Assembly (NCBI RefSeq): GCF_000512585.2
Contig: NC_089247.1
Location: forward strand, 682,001 to 746,000
Direction: 5' to 3'
DNA from: Kwoniella bestiolae CBS 10118
Taxonomy: Eukaryota > Basidiomycota > Tremellomycetes > Tremellales > Cryptococcaceae
Length of the DNA stretch: 64,000 bases
Under the pieces are notes generated by a model. That model was not told where the DNA came from, ran no database searches, and worked only from the letters and a program-made list of their open reading frames with translations. Numbering within the stretch: the stretch's first letter is position 1; each line of letters starts with the position of its first letter. Positions 11,331-24,033 of the stretch are shown piece by piece. The position numbers were made by a program, and so were the translations under genes.

Positions 11331-13913
11331 TTTGCATAGGGATCTTGACTCATGTCCGTACAGGACATTGGAACCCTCATTTTTATCCTAACATGTAACG
11401 TAGCCTTACCAGTTTTTCGTCTCAACCTTATTCTCTCGCTGTTGACCCCGGTAAAGGGTCCGTGACTAACGGAAATGAACATGACATGGAAAACCGGACT
11501 GTGCTCTGACCTGACCTGAACGTCATGTCATGTATTTCATCGCTGCTACCACACTCGTCGCCTTCCCCGTAGTCAAAACATCTTTTGTATCCGAAATCTG
11601 CGGATACCTCGAACGATACTTTGGTATCACGCGTTCCTTTGAACAAATCAATCACCTGCCATCTCATCGTTCTACGCCACCCAGACTAATGGTAACCCCG
11701 TCTTCGTATTGTTGTTCTGTTTTAGTCCCGTATCATTCGACTCAACAAAGAACAGTCCGTCTTTTCCAATCTAGGGTCGATCAACAACAGACAAAAGGGG
11801 TTGGTGTTCGGAAATTACACCGTAATCGGTCGTTATGTGACAACAGGCAGTTTCTGTTACTGCCGGACAGCTGTACAGTACACCTTTGAGGTTAATCACT
11901 TCCCGAGGTCCGAATCAGTCTGCCTTGAGCCCTTCTATGTCCGAACGATGGAAAAGGGATGTTGTAATTCTTATTGATTGATCCCTTCGTCTACACTTTT
12001 CACTTTGAGGTTGATCTGATGATATTTCGCATCTCAGATGGCAAGATAGATTCTTTTGTCCCAACGCAGACCCTGAATCTAGCGTTATTTAAGGATAGGT
12101 GTGACAGTTTCCCTTTGGTGGGATAACCCCGGCGTTCACCTGGCATGCCGTGATCCTCTCGTCGCTCTTTGCTGCCCATGTACCTGTGTATAGAGTACTG
12201 TAGGGAAATTAAGCGCTAATGCAGGTCTTCGGGTGTATTTCTAATTCATCGGTCGTCGGGATCCTGTTGATATTATGGTATTACTCAATAGCCTTTTGTC
12301 GTCATTTTGAAGCCGTAATATCAGAACAAAAGTCCATCTGCAGCTTCATAGTCTCCTAAAGCCCGCAACCTAACGGCACTGTCATGACCATCTTGTCCTT
12401 CCATGCTTCCGAAAGTTAGAGAAAACAATGTAAAGAAGAACGAAAAATTACTGTAATTAAGATCCACCATCCATCTCGTTGTTCTTCGGCGCCTTTAAAC
12501 TTATCTCTCTCACCTGACTTTCTCCTACAAATCTCCTGGTGTCGTAGCAAATAAAAGGAAAACTTTTCTTCCTATCAATTATCGAACGATACGGTATATC
12601 CACCTGTCCCCCTTACATACAAATAACACTAGTCCAACATCGACTTAATCACCCCGCGATTGTATTTCCGGTCATAACCAGCTTTGATCACATCACCCAC
12701 GAGAAATTCGCACGTTGAACTACAGCCGTACAGATCGGTGTCACTCTAGTCTCTCTGTTCATTTTCGCATTTTGGAAGATAATCTGATTCGTTTCTCCTC
12801 GGTCACGCCACACCACATCGCACGCTACGCTACGATCAGAGAAATCAAAGGGATACCTTTCGAACTCGAGCTTAGTCCAGTCCACCACTCTCTCGCCCGA
12901 CCAATCGACCGAAGGAGGAACAAACACCCGAAACACCGTCTGTCAGTTACCACGTCGTCGCACTCTTTCATCCAAAGCCAAATTAACCTGTACATCAAGT
13001 GGTATCGGCGTGTTGTATTCACGCAGATCTCAACTCGAGGGAATAACACACGCTTGTCTACCTTTTCTGCTATAGGAACGAAGACGGCCCGAGAGCACCG
13101 ACGACGCCACATAGATCCGTACCACATAGACATCAAAATTAATCCAAGCAAGCACGAGCCAAGTACACCCGATTGTTTCTTGGTTTTGATCGCTGGACGA
13201 GACGTTTCACATCCACTCTACTCCTCTCCTGACGCCAATCATCAGTCACAGACACGGAATAAGTCCCACGTTGGATCACCCGCTCGCTCACTCATCCCTT
13301 CCGACATCATCGTAAGATAGAAGCAGTGTGGAGAGTGGTCTGGATAACTGGCAGGGTTTGTCTCATCTCATGGAGAATAGGAAAGTTGGAATCGGCTGTT
13401 TCTGATTCTCAATTGTGAGACAATATAAATCAATTCAAAGGGATCCAGTGAATGAGTGAGCTAGAGTCAGCGCAAGTACCGCGGAGAAACATCAAGATCA
13501 AGATCAAATCATATTAGATTTGGTACAAGTTACGAGTTACAACGTTGAATGAATCAACATCCATCATCGATATCATCATATCAACTACAACAAACCGAAC
13601 TAGATTGATTTTATCACACACGACTCAAGACCCATCTTTTCTGATCGTTCGACATTGACTGTCCTCCCCCTCCTCTCCCGATCATCCTTCCTCATTATAA
13701 TCTTTCGGCATTAGAAGCAAACTATAACTGTAATTGGGATCCACTCCCTTTCCCCAATCACGACGATCCTCAACCGCTCTCAGACCCCGGCATTCCTCTA
13801 GGACTTCGCTGCCTACCTCCCCCACCCCACTCGGAATAGAGAAGAAATCTCCCCCACCGAATCGAATTAGAAAGTTGTGTGTGATGATTAGAAGTTGAGC
13901 AGAACCATACACG

Positions 13914-14546
13914 GTGAGTATCCTTCTTATCTATCCTATTCCGGTCATCATTCTCATTTCATCATTTGCCTATCCTCTCGCTTCGTCTGTCCTCGTATAT
14001 ACATCCTTTAATTCTATCCTACTATCCTACTAGCAGTACTCCCTGTGTGTATCCTCTCGGACCGGTACACACATCTGCACTGTCCACTTTTCCACTGTCC
14101 TCGCTCATCAATCATGTTTTTGTTTACGATGATATACGTATACTCCGGTAGATGTTACCATACAAATGCAATGCGCCCTGTGCTGATCCATCTCTTTTGA
14201 CTCGACTTGTTCACTCCCTATACTATCCCTTTCAACATTACATTACACTATAATTCAAAACCTATATACAACACACAAATAATCTGTCTCTTAATCGCAC
14301 ACATACTCTACATCCGGTAGACTAGCCCCTACCTGCCCTGCCCTGCCCTTTCAACGGTACAGCTATCTACATTGCATAAACAATAAAGAGATCCCATTCT
14401 CCACAAGAAAACATTGGTTAACTCCGATCGGAACAAACGCCTTTGAACCAACCAACTTGTTCATCCTCCCAAGACCCCTCGTTCTTTCCTTCTCTTACCA
14501 ATCTAATCCTCTTCCTCGTCAATCTCTAATTCGTCGCTTCATTCAG
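13914..14546 (+). other. Probable 5'-UTR intron of the Zn2Cys6 gene
   Basis: The donor ACG|GTGAGTATCC and the acceptor TTCATTCAG just before the ATG bound a pyrimidine-rich 633-nt stretch with no conserved ORF. It is much longer than the usual 50-90-nt introns in this window. Based on splice signals only. Confidence 0.4.
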
Positions 14547-14553
14547 TTGAAGC

Positions 14554-16435
14554 ATGAATCATCGCCCTCCATCTGACTATTATCGTTTATCTACTGAAGA
14601 GCGACGTCAATCACTTCTTGGCGGTGCCCATCCCAAATCAGATAACACAACTGGTACCGGAAATAATCCACATTCCAACCTAAGCCTCGCTCAGCCAGGA
14701 CCAGGACCATCTTCATCAGCTTTCACCCCTCTCAACCCTCCCAAGAGGAGGATGGATCGGAAATCGCCTACACCAATGTCAGATCCTCGTGGTACAGCTT
14801 CTCCAGGTCAGGAGACCTCGACCATCAAAAGGGTTGGCGGAAAGGCCAACGTATCTTCAGCTTGTGGGCCTTGTAAAAGAGCGCATTTGGCTTGCGATGT
14901 CGCTAGACCATGTAAGAGATGTGTGAATATGGGTAAGGAGGACCAATGTGAGGATGTACCGGTGAGTGCCAACCCCTCATACGACTTTTTTCTTTTTTTT
15001 TCCCACTATATGATGATACATTTAGGGTGCAGAGCTGTACACTGATTACTTTTATTGATCGCAGCACAAGAAAAGGGGACGTCCAAAAGTACCCAAACCT
15101 GCACTTGGTGAGCCATATCATCGTGCTCGACCCCCACAACCGGACAATGGTAGTATTGGAAAGTGGAGAGGACCCTCTGCGTATGACGCACCATACATGT
15201 CTACCGTAGACGCACCTCCGCCGCCATTGGTTTCGATGGGTGGACGTAACTCACCACCTATACCTCGTCCTCTAGGCGTTGAAGGTGATCCAGCATTCTC
15301 GGCTCCTCCCCAACCCAACACCCCATTCACCATCTTCACCACTACCGAATTCAAGATACTGCGTGCTAGTCCGATGTCATACCATTTGATAGGGTACCAT
15401 CCCAACGAGTTTGTCAACCTCAACCTCTTGGATTGGATACATCCTAACGATCGACATTTCGTTGAAAATGAACGGATACGACTCATCACTGTACCGTACG
15501 TGGAAAGCCAACTCAAGTCAATTGAGGTGACTCATACTGCCATGACTCAACGAACGGAGATAGAACTGTTATCACCCGCAGAGGGAATGAGAGAACCGTA
15601 CCCCAATAAGAATGTTAGAGTGTTACATTCGGATGGTCGTTTCTCACCCTTCAATGTTAGACTTCATCTTGGTGGAGGGTTAGGCGCAAGTTTATGGCAA
15701 CCGAATACCTTGGGGCGAATTTACTTAGTAATTTCTTTCTTACCGATACCTCAACCTAGAGATTTACCTCGTGAGGGACCTGCTTCTTCCAGTACGATTG
15801 TACAGCCTGTAAGAAGAACGTCTGGGATGGCCCCGCCGACACCCATAACACCGGTCCCAGGTCCACCGATGACAGCTGGCGGTCAAGGTCTACCCGGTTT
15901 CTCAGCGATCGCAGCTGCTGCCGACGCCCCTCCTACAAGATATGATCAACCCCCTCCTCCTCAAGCGTACTATCCTCCCCCTCCTCCTCAACAAGGTCCC
16001 TCAAGACAACCAATGACCGCTCAACCTGCCTATCCATACCCACGTTCGGGTCCTATGGTAATTCCTCCCCCCGGTGGTCCTGGGATTCCGCTTCCATACG
16101 GTCGAAGATCAGCATCACCAAATTCAACCTATCGTACCCCTCAAACCTCAACTTACCCTACAGGTCCACCCGAATACTCCCAGCAACAAGGTTACCATCC
16201 CCCAGCTCCCGATCAGTCACAGTCTTTCCGCCGTCCGAGCGATGAAGACCAATGGAGAAATGCCAATCCAGCTATGAGTAGTAATGGTGGTGGAAGTGGT
16301 AATCCTGCGATGTCCAACAGACCGGGTCAACCTCAATCTCAACCTCAAGGTCAAGGTGGTCTGCCCCAAGTTCAAGGTCAAGTACCGCCTGGAGGTATAC
16401 CGAATGATGGTTCGAGGAGAGCGTGGGAGTTGTGA
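14554..16435 (+). CDS. Zn2Cys6 transcription factor with PAS-like domain (Ert1/AcuK-like)
   Basis: Probable nuclear DNA-binding regulator. Exons 14554-14961 and 15065-16435 give 592 residues. The zinc cluster near residues 108-133 has the spacing C-x2-C-x6-C-x5-C-x2-C-x8-C (CGPCKRAHLACDVARPCKRC plus a final Cys), followed after the splice by a basic HKKRGRPK segment. A PAS-like region (FTIFTTTEFKILRAS, then DWIHPNDR) occupies about residues 210-360. The C-terminal third is a P/Q-rich activation-type tail. The R(A/S)H(M/L)xCD..RPCxRC cluster and a following PAS match the Ert1/Rds2/AcuK family, which controls PCK1 and FBP1 in ascomycetes. That assignment is by remembered motif and could be wrong within the Zn2Cys6 superfamily. 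A long upstream region suggests complex control. Confidence 0.8.
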
Positions 16436-17465
16436 TAACGGGTTGAATCAAATCAGCTCAATCGGTGGATCGGATCTTCGGACGTCAAGATGTATAATCA
16501 AATAATTACATGTGAATAGAGTGGATTTTTTCCTGGTTCCCGATACACTCCCATAATCAACACGACAATATACCCTTTTAATCGGATCATTTACCATCTG
16601 ATTCTGTTCATAAGATATCTGGCATACTCATCATCGAGCCATCCTATCCCATCCCATTCGTTTCCGTTTCGTTTTGATTCTAATTGCCATTTGGTCATCC
16701 CCAATACGCTACATCCGCTTTCTATAGTATATCCCATTCTTATAGCGTTTTGTTTATAAGGTATACGATACCCTCTTCTGCTATTTTTACTTTTTGTTGA
16801 ATTTCTATCTTCGTCCTCTCTGCAATTGGATGGGAGAAGGAAAAGGACAAGGAAAGGAATAGAAAGTATAGTTTTCATTCTGGTTCTTCGTCTTCCCACA
16901 TGACTTTTTTTTTCTTTTTTCTTTTTTTTTGGATTTTTTCGTTGGAAATTAGTGATACAGACGACCCTTCTTGGATCAAGATCAATCAGACTCGGTAGGA
17001 TATATGGTAGATATGGGCAGGAATTGTCAGGAAGGTGATGGATAGGTGGGAGAACGAAAGAAGTAAAGCTCGGTTGATGCTTTACTTGTTCTCCCATATT
17101 TTCTTGGAACTCTCACTGTACTGCGGGTCTCCCTATCCTACCTGCGATTATCAACGCTACGTCTATAGACGTCCGTAGATCCTTGATTTGAAATAGTCCC
17201 AGTCCCAAAGACATGGCATGTATCGTAGTTCCCAGATGCGAATTGCAGATGAACTCCGAGAGAGAGAGAATGAGCAATGCGGTAGTTGCCACTTTAAGGA
17301 ATTGTATCAAGATTTGCCACTTGAAAACAACGAAGAGATCCGAGCGTTATGCTCACTCATCGCATTCGATCGATTGATTGATTGACGATTGATGTCTCTT
17401 ATCTCTTTCTTCTCTTCACTCACATTTGCATATACCACCTAGACTATACTACAGCAATAATCAGC
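16436..17465. other. Intergenic, Zn2Cys6 gene to MGM101
   Basis: 3' UTR of the transcription factor and promoter of MGM101. It contains a T-rich tract at 16904-16930 interrupted by single C residues. Minus-strand ORFs across it are compositionally arbitrary. Confidence 0.45.
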
Positions 17466-18990
17466 ATGACCATCATATCATCCTCACTTCGCCTTGCCCC
17501 GCGTAGTCTCTCAATCACTTCCCGATCCCTCTCATCCTTCTCACCCTCCCTCGCAGCTGCAGCTTCCTCCTCATCCCCATCCTCGTCGCCCTCAACTACA
17601 AGATACGTAAGGAAGACACCAGTACCCATCAAACCTAAGCCCACAACAGCAAGGACCACATCGAAATTCACTCCTACACCCACCCCCACCCCTCCACCTG
17701 CTCCTCCAGCGAATTCAGAGATACATGATGATTTCCCTGATGATTCTCCTTTACCCGCTGAACCAATAATGGACGATTATTCGCATCTCACCCCTTCACC
17801 TTCATCTTCGTCTAGACCAACTGCTTCGGCCACACCCACACCGACAGCATCTCCTCCATTGACTAGTCTACCGGGAGAGGGATACCAGCCATTACCCTCC
17901 CCCAGTGGGACGGGGATAGAGGGAGAAGCGCCTGTTGGAGAAGGACAAGGACGGGATTGGTCCTCTTCTTTCTCTGGGTTGAGCGAGAGGCCGTTCCCTA
18001 AGGAGGTGGCGGATGAGCTTTTGAGGGAGTTGAAACCTGAAGATGTGGAGATCAAGCCCGGTTAGTTTATCTTTATACTATATATGTGAGATGCCGCTAT
18101 CGTCAGATATGAGGGCTCTCGATGAGTTGGACGATCGCTGATATCCTACGACGAATACGTAGATGGCCTGCTGTACCTTCCTGAGATCAAATACCGTCGG
18201 ACCCTCAACGCGGCTTTTGGTCCAGGTGGATGGGGACTTGCTCCAAGGGGAGAAACGAACGTTGGACCGAGGATAGTTAGTAGAGAGTGGGGATTGGTAT
18301 GTCTAGGAAGGTGAGTCAAGACAATCCTGCCCTACTCATTTCTCTCTTCGTGTTTATCACACACCTGGTTCGACATGATACTCTTGATAGCGCATCATGA
18401 CGATCGTACTTTGTTCTACCGGGGATCCAAATGCTAATGTGCCATGCTCTTCGCAGACTCGTCTCCATAGCAAGAGGTGAACAAGAATACTTTGACCCAT
18501 CGGGTATACCAACTGCTACGGAAGCTTGTAAGAGTAATGCCCTGATGAGGTGCTGTAAGGATCTGGGAATTGCGAGTGAACTATGGTGAGTGTACACTGT
18601 CCCTGCTTTCGCTCATATCATATACGACCATGAACATATCAAGTCACCCCATAACGCCGTCGCTCCCGCTTCTATCGTCTCAGCATGCAAGACTATTCCT
18701 TGCTCAGAGCTTTGCTGATATTATACATTCACATGCTCAGGGACCCAGGATTCATTAGAGAGTTCAAAGCGAAACATTGTAAAGAAGTTTACGTGGAACA
18801 TACAGCTACCAAGAAGAAGTGAGTTTTGCTATAATCGCAATATCATTATACAGCTTGCTCCTGCCTTCCTTATGGCATTTTAATCTGTCATTGCGCGGTC
18901 AATACTGACGAATCGCACTTTCGCGTCAATAGGAAGAAGCTGTGGAGAAAGACCAAAGGACCTAAATTTGAGTACCCATGGAGGGAGTAA
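17466..18990 (+). CDS. MGM101: Mitochondrial genome maintenance protein Mgm101
   Basis: Rad52-related single-strand annealing protein needed for mitochondrial DNA recombination and maintenance. Five exons: 17466-18060, 18163-18310, 18457-18585, 18741-18818, 18933-18990, giving 335 residues. The N-terminus is rich in S/R/L and lacks acidic residues (LRLAPRSLSITSRSLSS), typical of a mitochondrial presequence. A long P/S/T-rich linker follows. The C-terminal core is nearly invariant with the family: GLLYLPEIKYRRTLNAAFG, PGGWGLAPRGET, VSIARGEQEYF, IPTATEACKSNALMRCCKDL. An in-frame upstream ATG at 17382 would add 28 residues and break the presequence pattern, so 17466 was chosen. Yeast Mgm101 is shorter (269); the extra length is the linker. 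Confidence 0.95.
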
Positions 18991-19288
18991 TGCTCAAGCT
19001 CACGGGTGATGCGAAACTGGATAAAGGCAATTTGGAGCTGTATTGTGTCTAAATGTATATTATACAAATACATATTTTTGTCGGTAATAGATGTGATATA
19101 CAACATTATATGCTCTTCTCCTTGCACTACTACTCTGCGCGAACTACTGCACCCCATTGATCTAACCATTCTCTGCGAGAGGAATTGATCATCTTACAAC
19201 GCAATTGATCGCGCATCTACCAGGCTTCCGATGTCGCGACCTGATTTAATCGGGTGTATAATGGATATCGTCCTTCCCACGACCCATT

Positions 19289-20981
19289 TCACATCCCCTT
19301 TACCTCCTGCTTCAGTTTCGTCAATTCCTTCTCCTGCGCTATCAGTCGTTCTCTATGATACCGTTACGATCCAAGAGGTCAGCTTTGCATTTCAACCAAC
19401 GAAACACCGGATCAATCGAAGATAGTGTATTGACGATTCAACCGCAACATAAATAAGGACAACATGACCCACCTCCACCTGTCCATCTGATCCACAATCT
19501 TCCTCCTCGCCTCCGCAAGCCTATTATATTCCCCCTTTTCCATCTCCTGCGAAAATTCCAATGGCACGTCTGCCGACCCCAGCTCTCCCCCAGCTCCTCC
19601 TCCTATTGCCCCCGCAGCAAGGGACGGGGTCGGAGATTGGAATTCCGTATTTGCCCTTGATCCCAATACACTCTGCCTACCCCTATTCTTCTTTGATCTC
19701 TTGTTGTTTGTAGTCGATTCATGCTCGTCCCGCTGGGTTTTAGCTCGACGGTTGATCCTTGGTAATCCCGTTGGGGGGTTTTCGTTTAGGATATCTAAAA
19801 AGGTTTTGGAGGGATCGGAGAAAATGAGTTCGTCGTATTGCCATGAATGGACTGGGAGGGATAACATCGCTTGGGTGTTGGGGTCTATCACTATTTGGTC
19901 GGTTGGTTCTGTCTCCGTCTGAGTGGATTCCAACACTGCTGATGAGCTTTCTGCTCCGCCTTCACCCTGTTGCTGAGTCGATGATTCTCCAGGATTTGGT
20001 GTAGATCCCTCCTCAGCTTTCACCCCTTCATTGTCTTCCTTCTTATCTGTTGGATCCGTGCTTGGAGGAACAGGCGTAGTATCAGGTGTAGGTTCCTGTA
20101 AGACCTCCGGTGCAGCATCGGGAGCAGGAGTGTTAACCACAGAATTGGTAGCTGTTGGAGGCGCTGTAGTTGTCGATGGTCCTGCCAGGCCCTCGATGGG
20201 TAATCCCCAGTGATGTAGTTTGATAGGATGGTTCAGTGTCAGGGGTTTTTCGGAGGACTCGGGGATGAATTGAATACGGATTTGGACGACGAATTCTCCC
20301 CAGCCTGTTTCGGTCACTGCGAAGGGGGGTTTGTCGAATACTATGTAAATACACAGAGCGGTTAGCAGGAGCAAAGGTTAGGATGATAAGTACGATAGGA
20401 GATGATGAGACTGGTCAAAAGCTTAACGGAGAATGATTGGTTTTTAAAGATAAGCAGAGAGAGTGATCGGGAGTATTGAAAGACGGCAATGGACTGCTGC
20501 TCGAGTCGAACGAGAGTACAGAGATGAAGAGCCTAATAGCAGAATCCCAACTCACCTCGATTAGGTGTAGGGTACGTATCATGCAATTTGAACGTCACTT
20601 TCTTGATCAGATAGCTTAGATCATCTGCCCCTCCTGGTAGAGTATCTATATCATCTTTCTCTATCTCTCCTGAAGGTAATCTGTTGAGCGGGGGGGAAGT
20701 TGCAGAGGTGAGGAAGACGGTCCAACGGTGTGTATCTATATTCGGCGTTGGTAATTAGGGTATAGCCACCTCATGGAGACATCTTGGCTGCACTCACGTG
20801 TAGGTGGAGCCGTCAGCTTCTCTTCCTCCGTTAACAACCTCGCATGGGAACCATATATGATAGGTCGGTGGACTTGGATTCCCTAGAAATGAGTTGGGCG
20901 TATAAGCTAGTGTTTATTCCTGCTGTCGTGACGCAAAGGAGCAGGCGGGAAGCTTACTTTTATCCTCTCTGATCCCGACAT
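19289..20981 (-). CDS. YAF9: YEATS-domain protein Yaf9
   Basis: Subunit of the SWR1 and NuA4 chromatin complexes that reads acylated histone H3. Five exons on the minus strand: 20981-20958, 20882-20798, 20735-20556, 20340-19473, 19352-19289, giving 406 residues. The YEATS fold is read as GIQVHRPIIYGSHA, then HTHRWTVFL, then KPPFAVTETGWGEFVVQIRI ending LHHWG. The C-terminal coiled coil is split by an intron: EYNRLAEARRKIVDQMDRW continues as RERLIAQEKELTKLKQEV. Without that last intron the frame reads into an unrelated tail, so splicing is strongly favoured. It is longer than yeast Yaf9 (226) because of an acidic, P/T/S-rich insert of about 180 residues between YEATS and coiled coil. It is divergent with the LSB5-like gene. 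Confidence 0.93.
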
Positions 20982-21427
20982 GATGGCGGATGGATTGAGG
21001 TTGGATATGGAGGTGATCTTTCGATTGTCCAGGGTATCTTTGTTATGGACTCACTCGCTCAAAAGCAGAGATGGAACTGTCAAAACAACATTAATTGTCA
21101 TGACCAAGTCTGGCTCGCGAATAGCTTTGATAAGATTGAATCCTATGTGTTGGGTACTATGCCACGTCATGACTTTGGGTGAAGGTGAGGATTCCTTTTG
21201 ATGGGAAATGACGTTTTGCGTCTATTGCTATTTCGAGCTAAAACCGGTTAAATCGCACCGTAGTAGTGTTAGAGTGTACTCTAGATCCCTGAACGGTAGC
21301 CTCCTGCTACAGTGAGTGCCCGTATCGTCATGTTACTCTGTCTATATATATCAAATTCATCCACTACTCTTCCTCCTCATCTCTACATATAGATCACCAT
21401 AATCACGACCAATAACACTCACTCATC
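20982..21427. promoter_or_regulatory. Divergent promoter of YAF9 and LSB5-like gene
   Basis: A 446-nt divergent intergenic region. It contains CGGTTAAATCGCA at 21245-21257, nearly identical to a motif in the divergent promoter at 56598-56610. A TATATATA run lies near 21345, about 80 nt before the LSB5-like start. No ORF is credible. Confidence 0.5.
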
Positions 21428-24033
21428 ATGTCTCAGGCAGGCGGTTACTTCAAGAGCGCTATCGCCATCCTATCTCACCTGGAGGAAGGGAAACCTCACT
21501 CGTCAATCACAGATTGGGTCGAAGTCTTATCTTCGGATAGGTACGACGAGTTGAGTCTGGATGGTATACCAGAGTTGGTGGAGAGTATCAATATCCAGGG
21601 ATATCAAGGTACTACCGTGAGTGCTCAGTGCCCACCACCATTCCCACTGCTATATGCAGAGCGACTTCCTATGTATTTCTACTATCTTGTGGATCAAAGA
21701 TAAGAGATCATCGATACTAACTATGCGAGTACCATACTCAGGAAGCAACAAGAGCCATCCGAAAGAAGTTGAAATACGGAAACGTCCATCGACAACTTCG
21801 AGCGCTCGTCATTCTCAGAGCTCTCACTGAAAATGCAGGCAAAGGGTTCCAGCTGGGATGGGCCAATTCGCAGTTGATGGAGAGATTGAGGGAAATGGCG
21901 AATGATGTGAGCTTTTATCATCTCATAACATTCACATGAAATGGTTGCTGATCACGAACGAATGAATTTTAGTCTCTGCTCGATCCAAAGGTGAAGAAAA
22001 GGTTGATACTGGTCTTCCACGCCTGGTCACTGCATTATAAGGTGAGTTGTTTGACCTTTGTCTGCTTGAGGACAAGTCAACTAATAGCACCTCTGGCAGG
22101 ACGAACCTAGAATGCAGGAGGTTGCGAGACTCTATAGCAAGTACGGTGGAGCTGGACCAGGTGTCAAGAAGGTAAGTCTGGCTCTTCTTCGAACAAGGAC
22201 TTTTCAGGTCAATGATCGGTTCTTTCGTCTCGTCTCGCTCGATGTACTCTGCAGAAGACATAGTATATTAGCTGACTATTCCGAACACTCGATCAGCCAA
22301 CACCCATGGCCCCTTCCAAACAGACTTCCGTCTCCTCAACCACCTCCACCTCATCCGCCAACAGAGGCACGTTCGACGACGATCTCTTCTCTCACGACTG
22401 GGCGCCCTCCAAAGGTTCAAGAGGTCCCGACACCTACACCGACCTCGCCGCTGCCAAAGCCGATGCCGACGCCAGGAAACGAGAAAGGGAAAACAGGATC
22501 CTGATTGAGCAGCGAGAAGCCGAAGTTGAACGACGAGAAAGGGAACTGAAGAGGAAACAAGATATGGCTGCGTTGGAGGCTAGAAGACAGAAGGAAGCTG
22601 CTGAGGAAGCTGAGAGGCGAAGAAAGGCCAAGGAAGATGCTAAGAGGAAGGGACCGGCTCAACCTAAACGACCACCATTCGATTTCCAGAAGGAGAAACC
22701 GCAAATTATGGTGGCTATTGCTAATGCTATTCAATGTGCGAATAACCTAGTCAATTCTTGTAGAGTAAGTGCCTTTACCTTGTCATCTCCGGAGGCCCGC
22801 CGGAAGAAGAAAGGAATCATGTCAGATTAATGACACTGTCGGGAGGTGCAAGTTTGAGCAAACAGCTGATATACTTCGTGATTTATAGCACATCGATAGA
22901 TCTGTCGAAAGTGTACTTGAGTCCCCCAAAGTTCAAGATAATTTGGATAAAGCGAAAGCTGCCAGAAGAAGTATCATCAGATACATCCAGCTCGTTACGG
23001 ACGAAGAATTCGTTGGTACCCTTTTGGAAGCGAATGAGAAGATTGTGGAGGCTATCCAACTGTACGACAGGGTGAGCATGTTTCCATTATCACACAAGAA
23101 AGGACTCCTTTGTGTCTGCACATCTGCCTCAACATTCCATGATGTGCAACCCGACATGGTACTGACCTGTTTGCATGCTGTGTTATAGCTCTCCAAACCA
23201 TCAGTCCTCGACTCAGACTCAGACGACGAAGCGAAAGAGACCGAAGCCCTCGCCAAGCGACTTGCCGCCCAAAAGCTCGAAGCTAATCGAACGGGCGAGA
23301 TCGACCAATTGCAGTCCAGACAGAAGAAGGAATCTGCAAGAAGAGAATTGAGAAGACAACAATCTCAACAAGCTCAACCTAAACCTAAAGCTAGATCGGG
23401 TGTTCATGCCGATTTGGCGGATCTGGACTTCGGAAGTAGTATTGCTGCTAAGGATAGGGGGTTGCCTAGACCTATTAGACCGGATAGTGATGATGAATCT
23501 TATGGACAGGGGTGAGTGTGGTTCTGCCACTCAAGGACCTAGATCTGGATGCGAGGTTCAGTTGAAAGCGCGAGTCAAGAAGAATGATTGGTGGATATAT
23601 ACAGTGCGGATAACCTAAGAGTCCGATCGCTGACTCCCTCTTTTCCGTCGTAGCTCTCTGTCTGACTTCTCAGACTACGACTACAACTCGTCCGACGAAG
23701 AATGGCGAGCCTCCCACCAAAAATCCAGATCGAGAGGACCATCTAGACGACAATCCTTAGCTGCTGAGCCAAAGCAACAACAACGACAACCTCCCGCAAG
23801 GGACTACGAAGCGTTGGAGGATGATCTATTGGGCACGTCTGCTCCGGGAGGTAGGAAGGGGTTGTTGGATCCCAACGATCCGTTCGGAGATCCGTTTGCG
23901 GACGATAATGATACGCCCATCCAGGAGAATAGGAGGATGCAATGTGAGTGACTCGCCGACTTGCCAAGTGAGATGAGTGCGAAATGGTGGACATCGCTGA
24001 TGAGCTCTGGGCACCGCAGGGGCTGAAATCTAA
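21428..24033 (+). CDS. LSB5: LSB5-like VHS/GAT-domain endocytic adaptor
   Basis: Links ubiquitin-dependent endocytosis and actin assembly at the plasma membrane (family knowledge). Nine exons: 21428-21616, 21742-21906, 21973-22041, 22100-22171, 22297-22764, 22889-23071, 23189-23511, 23654-23943, 24020-24033, giving 590 residues. The N-terminal VHS domain spans about residues 1-165 (ITDWVEVLSSDRYDELSLDG, RAIRKKLKYGNVHRQLRAL, LGWANSQLMERL). A charged coiled-coil stretch (RKRERENRILIEQREAEVER) follows, then a GAT-like helical region (about 300-395) and acidic clusters. The final exon is only 14 nt and encodes the end of a WAEI terminus. Assignment to Lsb5 rests on the VHS-GAT order; the yeast protein is shorter (354). 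Confidence 0.82.

Larger units (their letters stand above)
9562..14553. other. 5-kb gene-free region and probable long leader of the Zn2Cys6 factor
   Basis: No ORF here has family resemblance or a convincing splice pattern; the longest (12715-13320) is compositionally arbitrary. From about 12.5 kb the sequence becomes pyrimidine-rich, with a good donor at 13914 (GTGAGTATC) and an acceptor ending at 14546, eight bases before the start codon at 14554. A 633-nt 5'-UTR intron is therefore likely. Two perfect inverted repeats lie further upstream (10429-10451 and 11315-11330). I interpret the stretch as an extended promoter and leader; a non-coding RNA cannot be excluded. Confidence 0.45.

Noticed and set aside
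12715..13320. 201-codon plus-strand ORF upstream of the Zn2Cys6 gene
   Set aside because: Composition is arbitrary, no motif or family resemblance, no splice logic; it lies in a likely promoter/leader.
16591..17097. 168-codon minus-strand ORF across the T-rich tract
   Set aside because: Lysine runs come from the T-tract on the other strand; no homology recognised.
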